Source of the DNA: Asticcacaulis sp. YBE204
GTDB taxonomy: Bacteria > Pseudomonadota > Alphaproteobacteria > Caulobacterales > Caulobacteraceae
Direction: 5' to 3'
Assembly (NCBI RefSeq): GCF_000495855.1
Contig: NZ_AWGF01000002.1
Location: forward strand, 351,412-415,411
Length of the DNA stretch: 64,000 bases
Shown: one piece after another, positions 53,977-62,892 of the stretch
Layout of the letters: every line of letters starts with the position of its first letter
How positions within the stretch are numbered: position 1 is the stretch's first letter
The notes under the pieces: model-generated
The model's database searches: none
Told to the model about the DNA's origin: nothing
What the model saw: the letters and a program-made list of their open reading frames with translations, nothing else
Program-made: the position numbers and the translations under genes

Positions 53977-54277
53977 GAGGGCTCCATGTTGTATAGATTT
54001 TTTCAATAGATACGCTGATATTTCGTATTTTTCTATAGGTCATCAAGCTGATAGAGTAAACATCGAAGACAATACGGTATCTGCAACCCAAAAAAGAAAA
54101 GCGCAGAACCAACAGGGATAAATTCAATAAAAACCAATATTTCGCCAGTATTCGCCGAGAAAAAAACCAAGGTTTCCGCCTCGGCATCTGCCATACCTTC
54201 TGCGTACTAATTCCCCTATAGGAAGGTAAACTCATGCGGCCCGTTAGCGTACGGGCCGCTTTTTTTTGCCCGTTACC
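53977..54277. other. Intergenic region with an orphan plus-strand terminator
   Basis: About 300 bp, A+T rich on the left. No CDS on the plus strand precedes the terminator at 54236-54267. A GGAAGG-spacer-ATG sequence runs straight into the hairpin. A small RNA ending there is possible. Confidence 0.45.
54236..54267 (+). terminator. Orphan rho-independent terminator
   Basis: GCGGCCCGT / ACGGGCCGC perfect 9-bp stem with a TAGCGT loop and eight T. It points rightwards although no plus-strand gene lies upstream within 5 kb. Confidence 0.85.
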
Positions 54278-54676
54278 TCACCACGCGCCTGCCTCGCGCA
54301 GGGCATTGACTAGTTCCGGCGGCAATTCCGCGCCGTTGTCGCCCATAACCAGGTCTTTCGGCGAATCCTTGGCCTCCAGATAGCGCCAGCCCTGAAAGGC
54401 GCGGCGCGGATGCGGTTCGGTCAGGATATGCTGCGTCGAGACCGTGATCAGGCATTGAGGGATAGCGCCCTCGGCCGTCTCGATACTGAGGATCGGGCGG
54501 CGGACCAGAATCACCCCCTTGATGACCCAGAACAGCGAGCCGCCGTCGAGCAGTTCCTCGGCGCGTTTAGGCGTCTGGCGCGTGTGGATGGTGCGCGTGG
54601 CGTGGCCCGCCTCCCAGCTCAGCAGGTCTTCGACCGTATCGGCACCCACGCACAGCTTGACCAGATTGACGCTCAT
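54278..54676 (-). CDS. DUF1489 family protein
   Basis: 132-residue conserved alphaproteobacterial protein. Family hallmarks are NLVKLCVGADTVEDL, HTRQTPKRAEELLDGGSLFW, VIKGVILVRRPIL and HILTEPHPRRAFQGWRYLE. No signal peptide or membrane helix, so it is cytoplasmic. Function is unknown across the family; a nucleic acid-associated role is sometimes guessed from its basic surface but cannot be shown here. Divergent from the patatin gene. Confidence 0.88.
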   Translation of the reverse strand: MSVNLVKLCVGADTVEDLLSWEAGHATRTIHTRQTPKRAEELLDGGSLFWVIKGVILVRRPILSIETAEGAIPQCLITVSTQHILTEPHPRRAFQGWRYLEAKDSPKDLVMGDNGAELPPELVNALREAGAW

Positions 54677-54787
54677 CTTACTTCAACTTTCGGGAACATA
54701 TTACCGCCACTTGCACTTAAGACATTGGCAGGCATTGTAGAGGACACTATCTATTAACCGTAACCATAAGAATCAAGGCCCGCCCTC

Positions 54788-56710
54788 ATGGCCGACACGC
54801 TGGAAACCGCCCTCGCCAAGCTATTCAACACCTCTTCGACGCTCGAAGAGGCAAGCTGGATCACCCTGTCCGGCGGCAGCCGCCTGTTCAGCGCCGGAGA
54901 CGAGTCCGACCACCTCTATTTACTGCGCTCAGGTCGTCTGGGCGTCTTCCGCCATGACGACGATCAGCAGGGCCTGCACCTGATCGGCATCATCAAGCCC
55001 GGTGAACCCGCCGGCGAGATGTCGCTGATCGCCGGGACGCCGCACACCTCGACCCTGATCGCGCTGCGCGACTGCGAGCTGATGGTATTGCCGAAGGAGG
55101 CCTTCCTGCGCGCCATCGAGACCGCGCCGGACGTGCTGCTGGCCCTGTCGAAGCAGATGATCCAACGCGCCCGCGAAGGGACGCCGCGCGAAGGACGCCG
55201 CCACAACACCCCGAATGTCTTCGCCTTTTTCGCGCTCAATGACATCCTTGTGCGGCCTCTGGTCGATAAGATCGCCGGGCATATCCGCACTCTGGGTTAC
55301 AGCGTGGCGATCTTCGACAAGGACAATCACGGTTCCACCTTCGACACCTTCTCCAAGGCCGAGGCCGAGAACGACTACGTCCTTTACGTCGCCGAAAAAC
55401 CGGAAAGCCACTGGCGGCTGCTCAGTTCGCGGCAGGTCGATCACACCTTCTGGATCGCCGACGCGCGCGATCATTCGGCGCGTGAAACACCTGAGACGCC
55501 GACGGGTACGCTCAGCCCCGAAGACTCGCAGATGCTCGACCCGCTGGGGCTGCAACGGGCGCCGGACCTGATCCTCATTCAGGCGCAGGAATCCGATGGC
55601 CGCAAGATCATCGCCCACACCAAGAGCTGGATCGACACCTTCCGCCCGGCACGCTGGTTCCACGTCGGCGATCATTCGGTGCAGGACGCGGCGCGCATCG
55701 CCCGCATCGTCACCGGCCATTCGATCGGCATCGTCTTTTCAGGCGGCGGGGCGCGGGCCTTTTCGCACATCGGCGCGGTGCAGGCGCTGCGCGAGGCGCA
55801 TATCCCCATCGATTTCGTCTGCGGCTCGTCGATGGGCGGTATCGTCGGCGCCTGCGTAGCGCAGGAATGGTCCGAGGCCGAAATCGACGAGAATATCCGG
55901 GCGGCCTTCGTCGATTCCTCGCCACTGGACGACATCACCTTCCCGTTTCTGGCCCTTACGGGCGGCAAGAAGGTCGACGAACGGCTGACGAAGTATTTTG
56001 GCGAGGTCCTGATCGAAGACCTGCCCCTGCCCTTCTTCTGCCTGTCGTCGAACCTGACCTCAGGCACGATCAAGGTTCACAAGGGCGGTCTGATGCGTCA
56101 GGCCCTGCGCGCCTCGATCTCGCTGCCGGGGATCATGCCGCCGGTCATCGAGGAGGGTCAGGTGCTGGTCGACGGGGCGGTGATGCGTTCCTTCCCGGCC
56201 CTGATGATGCGCAATACGCATCTGGGGACCGTCATCGGCGTCGATGTGACCCGCGCCAAGGGCATCGATCCGAAAACGGTAGAGGTGCCGAAAAGCCTGC
56301 CGACCTGGTTCCTCAAAGGCGACTGGCGCAAGGGGCCGCCGATCGTCTCGATCCTGATGCGCTCGGCGACGATCACCACCGCCGCCGATCTGGAGCAGAG
56401 CCGTCTGGCCAGCGATCTTTTGATCATCCCCGAACCCGAAGGCGTCGAAATCCGCGACTGGTATGCCTACGATCTGGCGGTCGAGTCGGGTTATCAGACG
56501 ACGGTGGACAGCCTCGCCAAGCTGGAGCACCCGGTGACACAGTTGCGTAAGCTGGGGGTCAGCCTGCATCCGAACATACCGGCCTTTACACCGGACGACA
56601 GCTTCATCACGCCGCCGAAGTTCGAAAAGCCGAAATATGGGTTGAAGAATACAGGCCGCGTGGTGTCGAAGCCTATGAAACTGGGCAACAAGCCCGTTCC
56701 GAAGATGTAA
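54788..56710 (+). CDS. Cyclic nucleotide-binding domain/patatin-like phospholipase (NTE-like)
   Basis: 640-residue protein combining an N-terminal cNMP-binding domain (about residues 20-130, LYLLRSGRLGVFRHDDDQQG; PAGEMSLIAGTPHTSTLIAL) with a patatin phospholipase domain (about 310-520). The lipase has oxyanion loop FSGGGARAFSHIG, nucleophile Ser348 in CGSSMGG and Asp462 in LVDGAV, the Ser-Asp dyad of NTE/RssA-type esterases. It likely hydrolyses lysophospholipids in response to a ligand. The canonical PGEPAGEMSLIAG cap loop lacks the Arg of true cAMP binders, so nucleotide binding is uncertain. Confidence 0.92.
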   Translation: MADTLETALAKLFNTSSTLEEASWITLSGGSRLFSAGDESDHLYLLRSGRLGVFRHDDDQQGLHLIGIIKPGEPAGEMSLIAGTPHTSTLIALRDCELMVLPKEAFLRAIETAPDVLLALSKQMIQRAREGTPREGRRHNTPNVFAFFALNDILVRPLVDKIAGHIRTLGYSVAIFDKDNHGSTFDTFSKAEAENDYVLYVAEKPESHWRLLSSRQVDHTFWIADARDHSARETPETPTGTLSPEDSQMLDPLGLQRAPDLILIQAQESDGRKIIAHTKSWIDTFRPARWFHVGDHSVQDAARIARIVTGHSIGIVFSGGGARAFSHIGAVQALREAHIPIDFVCGSSMGGIVGACVAQEWSEAEIDENIRAAFVDSSPLDDITFPFLALTGGKKVDERLTKYFGEVLIEDLPLPFFCLSSNLTSGTIKVHKGGLMRQALRASISLPGIMPPVIEEGQVLVDGAVMRSFPALMMRNTHLGTVIGVDVTRAKGIDPKTVEVPKSLPTWFLKGDWRKGPPIVSILMRSATITTAADLEQSRLASDLLIIPEPEGVEIRDWYAYDLAVESGYQTTVDSLAKLEHPVTQLRKLGVSLHPNIPAFTPDDSFITPPKFEKPKYGLKNTGRVVSKPMKLGNKPVPKM

Positions 56711-56714
56711 GAAC

Positions 56715-56879
56715 GCCCTCCTCCCTACGCAGTGGGGAGGTGGCATTTGAGCGTTAGCGAAAATGACGGAGGGGGATGACTCCGAACGTTTATACAGGCT
56801 GCGACCTTGGTTAGCGCTTCGCGCCCCCTCCGTCACTTCGCTACGCTCAGCGCCACCTCCCCACTGCGTAGGGAGGAGG
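56715..56879. repeat. Dispersed palindromic repeat, family A (copy 6, long spacer)
   Basis: CCCTCCTCCCTACGCAG... and its inverted partner CTGCGTAGGGAGGAGGG, each with a GGTGGC-hairpin-CGGAGGGGG tail, separated by about 50 bp of unique sequence. Lies between the convergent patatin and SpmX-like genes. Confidence 0.85.
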
Positions 56880-56901
56880 GAGTTTCATTGTAGAAGGGAG
56901 A

Positions 56902-59457
56902 TTAATCCTTCAAACCGCCCAGACGGCGGAAGATCAGCCACACCGACACGCAGACGCAGAAGATACCCACAATCGCCAGAGCGATCGACATGGTGGTGAA
57001 GAACTCGGCATTGCCCATGCGCTGCGTCAGGTCGTCGAGCGACTTCTGATAGGCCCCCGCCGCGCCGCCCAGCGCCGCCAGACCGATGATCGAGATGAAT
57101 ATCCATTGCAGGGTCGAGGCGATCATCTGCCAAAGGCTGCGCTCGTTGGCCTGAGCTTCCTCGGCGGAGACCGCGATGCGGCCGTCGTCGCCGACCCAGT
57201 CGTCTTCGTCGTCGAACTCGTCCGCCGGGAGAGCGGCCGGCGGCGCAACCGGCGCCGTCGCCAGCGCCGCCGAACCGTGTGCCGTGTGGTGGTGGCCCAA
57301 GCTCAGGGAATCGTCAGCCCCCGCACCGGATACCGGGTGTTGCAATTGCTCGCGCCAGTGGACCGGGCGCTCGGACGACGCGGCGTGTTGCGGCTGAGGC
57401 ATTTCGACTTTGGGTGCGACCGGCGGCGCGGCCACGACGGTCGGCGGGGCCATTAACGAAGGGTTGGGCCTTACGCCGGATTCGATCTTGTGGTGCAGGC
57501 GCAGGACTTGCGGCGCGTCCTCGACAGCTTCCGGTTCGGCGGGCTCGGCCTTGACCTCAGGTTTGGCCTCAGGTTTGGCCTCATGTTTAGCCTCTGGCGC
57601 GGGCTCCGGTTTGACGTCGGGCTGCGGCTTCGACGAGATTTCAAACGCCGGGGCAGGCGGCGTCACCGGTTGCGGCGGTGCGACAGGTGGTTGTGGCTTC
57701 GGTTTGACCAGCGGCCCCATGCTGGCATAGGGCGAATAGAGCCGCATCAGGGCGGCGGCGGCTTCGGCCTTGCGGATTTCTTCGGCCTTGCGCGCCGCCT
57801 CGTCGGCATCGGGCGCTGGCGTTGCGGTCTTGGCGTCGGCGTCGGCTCCGGCCTGAGCCTCCGTTTCCGCTGTGCGGCGCGCCTCTTCCTGCCGTACCTG
57901 TTCCAGACGGTCGGCCTCAGCCTTTGCCTGAACGGCTTGGGCCTGAACTGCCTCGGCGCGTTCTTTCTCCAGACGCTCGGCTTCAAGTCTGGCAGATTCG
58001 ATTCTGGCAGATTCGATTTTGGCAGCCTCAAGCCGCGCCTGTTCCGCGCGTTCTGTTTCAAAACGGGCGGCTTCAAGACGGGCGGCTTCAAGACGGGCGG
58101 CTTCCAATCGCGCCGCTTCAAGTCTGGCGGTCTCAAGTCTGGCCTGATGCTCGCGCTCCAGCCTTTCGCTCTCAAGGCGCGCACGTTCCAAGCGGGCCGT
58201 TTCCTCCAGACGGCGGGCCTCGTCGTCGAGGCGCTGGCGCTCCAGCCGCTGCTGCTCAAGGCGTTGCTGCTCCAGACGCGCCTCTTCGAGGCGACGGAAC
58301 TCGGCCAGACGCGCTTCCTCGGCGACGCGGGCCGACGCCAGAGCCTGAGCCTGACGCATGGCCTCTTCGCGCAGCAGGGTTTCCTGACGCACGGCCTCGT
58401 CACGCAGCCGCGCCTCTTCCCGCAGACGGACCTCCTCGCGCTGACGAACCTCCTCGCGGATGCGGGCTTCCTCACGCAGCAGGGCTTCCTGACGCAGTTC
58501 GTCGCGCAGGCGGTTCTCTTCGCGGATGCGCGCCTCTTCCTGGGCGCGGATGGTCTCGATACGGCGGGCCTCCTCGCGCAGACGGGCGTCCTCGCGGGCG
58601 CGCGCCTCGTCGGCCAGACGCTGCTCTTCGGCGCGGCGCGCCTCCTCCAGACGACGGGCTTCCTCGGCCCGGCGCTGGGCCTCGGCGGCGCGGCGATCCT
58701 CTTCGCGCTTCTGCTCCTCGGCGACGCGCACGGATTCCAGCCGACGGAACTCTTCCTGAATGCGGGCTTCCTGCTCGGCCTTGAGCAGAGCAGCCTGCGC
58801 GTCGAGACCGGACGCTGCCGAGGGGGCCGGTGTGGCAGCAATATCGGCCACGCGGACGATGGTCGGCTTGAACGGTGCGGGTTTCGGTACGTCCGGTACC
58901 GGGACCGGGGCCACCACGGAAGGGGCCACGACCACGGGCGCTTCCGGGGAACGGATCGTCATCCCCTGCGGCATCAGGTTGCCGTCCAGTTCGATACCGT
59001 TGTCGTCCGGCGTGAGGAACAGGCTCTTTTCGGCGGCGCGGCGGCGGATCAGCGGCGCCAGCACATAGGTCTGCCCGTTGAAATCGGCGCTGGTCCAGTT
59101 GTCGAGCGCCTGGGCGGCCTCGGTCGCGCGGCCCTCATTGACCCGACGCAGGACGTCAGAGGTCGCGAAATGCTCAAGTCCCACATTGAAGCAAAAAGAG
59201 ACCAGCGCATCGAACTGATTCTGATTCAGCGGCGTGACGGCCAGATTGTTGACGCCATCGACGATGGGCAGCAGATCGAAGCGCAGCAGGGCGTCGGCGT
59301 CTTCGGGCGAGACGCGGGCGCCTTCACGGGCGGAAAAGGTGTGGCCATAGCCAATCATCCAGCGGCCGTCGGGCAACTGCGAGGCCTGCTGACGCAGCCC
59401 TTCAAAACTCTTGATCAGCTCGACTCCGGCGCGGGAGACTTTTTGTCGCGCTCTCAT
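56902..59457 (-). CDS. spmX: SpmX-like polar muramidase with a very long charged middle region
   Basis: 851-residue protein. Residues 1-155 form a GH24 muramidase domain with catalytic-type Glu19 in LIKSFEGLR, GYGHTFS and RRRAAEKSLFL. From about residue 205 a long E/R/A-rich, coiled-coil-like region runs (REEARIREENRLRDELRQEA and ARLEA repeats), then a Pro/Ala/Lys-rich segment, and two C-terminal membrane helices (TLQWIFISIIGLAALGGAAG; MSIALAIVGIFCVCVSVWLI). This domain order is that of SpmX, which localises the kinase DivJ and, in Asticcacaulis, directs stalk placement through its enlarged middle region. ATG at 59457 has AGGAAG upstream. A candidate sigma-54 promoter lies 54-68 bp upstream. 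Confidence 0.88.
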   Translation of the reverse strand: MRARQKVSRAGVELIKSFEGLRQQASQLPDGRWMIGYGHTFSAREGARVSPEDADALLRFDLLPIVDGVNNLAVTPLNQNQFDALVSFCFNVGLEHFATSDVLRRVNEGRATEAAQALDNWTSADFNGQTYVLAPLIRRRAAEKSLFLTPDDNGIELDGNLMPQGMTIRSPEAPVVVAPSVVAPVPVPDVPKPAPFKPTIVRVADIAATPAPSAASGLDAQAALLKAEQEARIQEEFRRLESVRVAEEQKREEDRRAAEAQRRAEEARRLEEARRAEEQRLADEARAREDARLREEARRIETIRAQEEARIREENRLRDELRQEALLREEARIREEVRQREEVRLREEARLRDEAVRQETLLREEAMRQAQALASARVAEEARLAEFRRLEEARLEQQRLEQQRLERQRLDDEARRLEETARLERARLESERLEREHQARLETARLEAARLEAARLEAARLEAARFETERAEQARLEAAKIESARIESARLEAERLEKERAEAVQAQAVQAKAEADRLEQVRQEEARRTAETEAQAGADADAKTATPAPDADEAARKAEEIRKAEAAAALMRLYSPYASMGPLVKPKPQPPVAPPQPVTPPAPAFEISSKPQPDVKPEPAPEAKHEAKPEAKPEVKAEPAEPEAVEDAPQVLRLHHKIESGVRPNPSLMAPPTVVAAPPVAPKVEMPQPQHAASSERPVHWREQLQHPVSGAGADDSLSLGHHHTAHGSAALATAPVAPPAALPADEFDDEDDWVGDDGRIAVSAEEAQANERSLWQMIASTLQWIFISIIGLAALGGAAGAYQKSLDDLTQRMGNAEFFTTMSIALAIVGIFCVCVSVWLIFRRLGGLKD

Positions 59458-59510
59458 CAACTCTTCCTGACCCAAAACGGCACTACCTGCGAGGTTAGGT
59501 CAATCCCCGA

Positions 59511-59525
59511 GCAAGATTCGCGCCT
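59511..59525 (-). promoter_or_regulatory. Candidate sigma-54 (-24/-12) promoter of the spmX-like gene
   Basis: On the minus strand AGGCGCGAATCTTGCT fits TGGCACG-N4-TTGCW with GG and GC exactly 10 bases apart. It would start transcription about 40 bases before the ATG. In Caulobacter crescentus spmX is activated by TacA with sigma-54, which supports the call. Confidence 0.6.
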
Positions 59526-59644
59526 CACGCTAATAATCCTGCCGACGATCTTCCACCCAGCCCGGTCAGATTTACATCCGATCCGTTAAGCTTAAGAGAA
59601 GAGATTAACCCCGCACGTGCAGCATTTCACACGGTCCGTTAATT

Positions 59645-61168
59645 TTACAACAGAATTATCGCGGCCAGCCCCAGGAAACTGAAAAAACCGACGCAATCGG
59701 TAACCATGGTCACGAAAATCGGCGAGGCCGCGGCCGGATCGCGGTCCAGTTTCGACAGGGTCAGCGGCACCAGAGTCCCGGCCAGAGCCGCCGCCGTCAG
59801 GTTGATCATCACGGCCAGAGCGATCGTGATCCCCAGCATCGGGCTGCTGAACACCAGACCGGCCACGACCCCCAGAATAGCGGCGATCACCGACCCGTTG
59901 AACCAGCCGACGCGGACCTCGCGCCAGACGGTACGCAGGGCGTTGGCGGTGGTCAGTTCGCGCGACGACAGGGCGCGCACCGACACGGTCAGGGCCTGCG
60001 TGCCGGAATTGCCGCCGATCGAGGCGACCATCGGCATGAGGACAGCCAGCGCCACCAGCTTTTCGATTTCGTTTGAAAAGACCGAGATCAGCGACGAGGC
60101 CATGAAGGCCGTCAACAGGTTGACGCACAGCCACGGCAGGCGCGACCGCACCACGTCGAAGACGCTGGAATCGCGACCTTCGTCGTCCGACACGCCGGCC
60201 AGCGCCAGAATGTCCTCGCGGTTTTCTTCCTGAATGATGTTGACGATGTCATCGACCGTGATCTGCCCCACGAGACGTCCACCGGCATCGACGACCGGGG
60301 CCGAGATCAGGTGGTATTTCTCGAAGATATAGGCGACCTCTTCCTGATCCATGCCGACTTCGATTTCGGTGATCGGCTCCATGATCGCCGACAGGGGCGT
60401 TGCGCGCGGACTGCGCATCAGCAGCGACACCGGCACCGCCCCTACAGGCTTGTGCGTCGGGCTGATGACATAGACATCGAAGAACAATTCCGGCAGGTCG
60501 TCGCCGTGGGCGCGCATATGCTCGATGGTGTGGCCGACGTCCCAGAAGTCGGGCGCGGCCACGACCTCGCGCTGCATCAGGCGCCCGGCGGTCTCCTCCT
60601 CGAAGGCCAGCGACGTGACCATCGCCTCGCGGTCCTCGGGGTCCATCGCCGCCAGAACGGCTTTCTGCTGATCGGCCTCCATGTCCTCGAACACCGCAGC
60701 GGCATCGTCGGAATCGAGTTCCTGAAGCACCTCGGCCAGATCGACCGGTCGCAGGGTCTCGACGACCTCTTCGCGGATGCCTTCGTCCAGTTCGGACAGG
60801 ATGTCGGCCAGGGCGTCGGCGGGAATCCACGGAATGACCTGCTCGCGGTAATCCTCGGACAGGAAGCCCATCAGGTCGGCGACATCGGCGGGGTGCAGCG
60901 CGTCGAGCAGTTCGCGCAGGCGCATCCCGTCATTGCGATCAGCGGCGTCGATGACCAGCTCGATATATTGCGGATTGAGCGCGTAGTCGTCCTGAAGCGC
61001 GAAATCCTCGATCTGCTCGGGCGTATTCAGTTCCGGCAGGTCGCTGTCTTCAGCGGCTTCGCGTGAGGTTTCCTTGGCGACGGCTTCGGCCAGAGCCTTC
61101 AGCGAGCCCTGCATTTCATCGGCGGGCGTGGCCAGCGTATCCAGTTCGGCTTCGGGTTTTTTGACCAT
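59645..61168 (-). CDS. mgtE: Magnesium transporter MgtE
   Basis: 507-residue Mg2+ channel. Cytoplasmic N-domain of helical repeats (LHPADVADLMGFLSEDYREQ; LRPVDLAEVLQELDSDDAAA), a CBS pair (PVGAVPVSLLMRSPRATPLS; LISAPVVDAGGRLVGQITVD) and five membrane helices with VASIGGNSGTQALTVSVRAL and the P-loop-like pore PLTLSKLDRDPAAASP. The start at 61168 with GGGGAGGCGG upstream is chosen over a longer frame. Mg2+ closes the channel through the cytoplasmic domains. The 190 bp downstream carry the spmX promoter. Confidence 0.95.
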   Translation of the reverse strand: MVKKPEAELDTLATPADEMQGSLKALAEAVAKETSREAAEDSDLPELNTPEQIEDFALQDDYALNPQYIELVIDAADRNDGMRLRELLDALHPADVADLMGFLSEDYREQVIPWIPADALADILSELDEGIREEVVETLRPVDLAEVLQELDSDDAAAVFEDMEADQQKAVLAAMDPEDREAMVTSLAFEEETAGRLMQREVVAAPDFWDVGHTIEHMRAHGDDLPELFFDVYVISPTHKPVGAVPVSLLMRSPRATPLSAIMEPITEIEVGMDQEEVAYIFEKYHLISAPVVDAGGRLVGQITVDDIVNIIQEENREDILALAGVSDDEGRDSSVFDVVRSRLPWLCVNLLTAFMASSLISVFSNEIEKLVALAVLMPMVASIGGNSGTQALTVSVRALSSRELTTANALRTVWREVRVGWFNGSVIAAILGVVAGLVFSSPMLGITIALAVMINLTAAALAGTLVPLTLSKLDRDPAAASPIFVTMVTDCVGFFSFLGLAAIILL

Positions 61169-61299
61169 GATCCGCCTCCCCTGAAACACTGAAATAGACG
61201 CTGAAATGAACCGGATGAAATAATCGCTTCGAATGATGCAGGAATGTGCCCGAATCCCTAATGTTTGCAAGCCTTTTCGGGCCTGCGCCTATCAGGCAC

Positions 61300-61338
61300 A
61301 AAAAAAGGTTTCGAGGGCTGGCCTCAAAACCTTTTTTG
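61300..61338 (-). terminator. Terminator of tRNA-Leu
   Basis: AAAAAAGGTTT / AAACCTTTTTT long stem extended by GAGG / CCTC, with a T7 run in the minus direction. It begins 8 bp past the tRNA. Confidence 0.85.
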
Positions 61339-61345
61339 ATCCGAT

Positions 61346-61430
61346 TGGTGCGGTCAAGAAGACTCGAACTTCCACATCTTGCGATACAGCGACCTCAACG
61401 CTGCGCGTCTACCAATTCCGCCATGACCGC
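61346..61430 (-). tRNA. tRNA-Leu(GAG)
   Basis: 85-nt class II tRNA with encoded CCA. Acceptor GCGGTCA / TGACCGC, anticodon stem CAGCG / CGCTG with loop TTGAGGT (anticodon GAG), long variable arm, T-loop TTCGAGT. Reads CUC/CUU leucine codons. Confidence 0.95.
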
Positions 61431-61518
61431 ACACACCGGAAGGCGCGCCACTTAGCAAGCCCTGAGGGGTTTGTGAAGCGGCAAATGCGCTTTATCCCCG
61501 AAATTTGCGAAAATAGGC

Positions 61519-62706
61519 CTATGTCCGTACGGCGGATGGCTTGAAGCGCAGGCCGAGCACCAAAGGTACCGTCAAGGCGTAAACACAGGCTACCGTGAGC
61601 CAGATCGCACCGGGCCAATGCGATCCGACCGCGAAATAGACGCTGGAAAAGACCAGCGGCGCCACGATCGACGCCAGACTGACCGTGGAGGCCAGCACGC
61701 CCTGAAACTGACCCTGCAATTTGTCATCGACCTGACGTGTCGCCAGGGATTGCAGCGCCGGGACGCCGATGCCGCCCAAGGCAAATACCGGCATGATCGC
61801 GAACACCATCCAGCCTTGCCGGGCGAAGGCCATCACCGTCAAGGCCGTGCAGACACCCGCTATACCCGTCAGGATCGCGCCGCGTTCGCCCAACCATTTC
61901 ACCGCCGGTCCGGGCAGGAACGCCTGTGCCGCCGCCTGACAGACACCGAACGTACCGAGCGACAGCCCGATCCACAGCCCGTTCCACTGAAAGGCGTCAT
62001 GGCCCCACAAGGCCCAGCAGATACCATAGGCCTCGCCGGTCGCGCTGAAGATGAAAAAGAGCGCCAGAACAGGCCACAGGCTTTTGAGGGAAAAGGCCCA
62101 GCGCAGGGGGCGCAACGGATTGAGCGACACCAAATCGATCTTGCCCCGCGTCGGAGGTCGTGATTCCGGCAGACTGAAAAAGGCCAGCAGAAGGTTGCAC
62201 AGGTTCAGCACCGTCGCCGCCATAAACGGCAGCCGCAACCCGTAATCGCCCAGAGCGCCCCCCAGCACCGGGCCGAGGATAAAGCCTATACCGAACATGG
62301 CGTTGAACAGGCCGAAGCGGCGGGCGCGTTTATCCTCCGGCGAAATGTCGGTGATATAGGCGCTGGCCACCGCGACATTGGCGCTGGTCAGGCCGGCGAT
62401 GGCGCGGCCCAGCACCAGCATCCACAGGTTGGGCGCGAACGCCAGAAACAGGTAGTTGATGGCCGCCCCGCCGAGCGACAGCAACAGGACCGGACGGCGA
62501 CCCAACCGGTCGCTGAGCGCGCCCAGTACCGGCGCGAAGATGAACTGCATCACCGCATAGAGGGCCGTCAGGGCGCCTATGTAAGGCGCCACGTCCTGCG
62601 TGTGGGTGACCTCACGCAGCAGCGAGGGCAGGATGGGAAAGATGAGGCCTATGCCGACGGCATCGAGGACAATAGCCGTGAAAATAACGATAAGGGGACG
62701 TTTCAT
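61519..62706 (-). CDS. TetA-like MFS transporter (12 helices)
   Basis: 395-residue major facilitator resembling the TCR/Tet tetracycline exporters. LDAVGIGLIFPILPSLLREV in helix 1, motif A GALSDRLGRRPVLLL, motif B-like LGRAIAGLTSANVAVASAYI, and GFILGPVLGGALGDYG (motif C) are present. Substrate is not determined by sequence; chromosomal homologues often export other compounds. No TetR-type regulator is adjacent, unlike mobile tet genes. Confidence 0.9.
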   Translation of the reverse strand: MKRPLIVIFTAIVLDAVGIGLIFPILPSLLREVTHTQDVAPYIGALTALYAVMQFIFAPVLGALSDRLGRRPVLLLSLGGAAINYLFLAFAPNLWMLVLGRAIAGLTSANVAVASAYITDISPEDKRARRFGLFNAMFGIGFILGPVLGGALGDYGLRLPFMAATVLNLCNLLLAFFSLPESRPPTRGKIDLVSLNPLRPLRWAFSLKSLWPVLALFFIFSATGEAYGICWALWGHDAFQWNGLWIGLSLGTFGVCQAAAQAFLPGPAVKWLGERGAILTGIAGVCTALTVMAFARQGWMVFAIMPVFALGGIGVPALQSLATRQVDDKLQGQFQGVLASTVSLASIVAPLVFSSVYFAVGSHWPGAIWLTVACVYALTVPLVLGLRFKPSAVRT

Positions 62707-62892
62707 GACGCGCTCCGGTCAAGGCGAGCCGACGACGCGACCAAGCGCGACAACTCACCATGGATTCAGGGGAGACGCTGACCGCGACCGTTCAAAAACG
62801 GTGCGGCGTGTGCTTGACCGCCGGAATATATCGGCAGTCGTTTTTCGCGACGGGTCTGATTTATATCAAATGACGGCGGTCGTCAAATACGG

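Noticed and set aside
57490..59589. 699-codon open frame on the plus strand
   Set aside because: Antisense to the repetitive SpmX region; long open frames arise opposite E/R/A repeats in GC-rich DNA.
61519..62706. Acquired tetracycline-resistance gene
   Set aside because: The TetA resemblance is at family level only; there is no adjacent tetR or mobile element.
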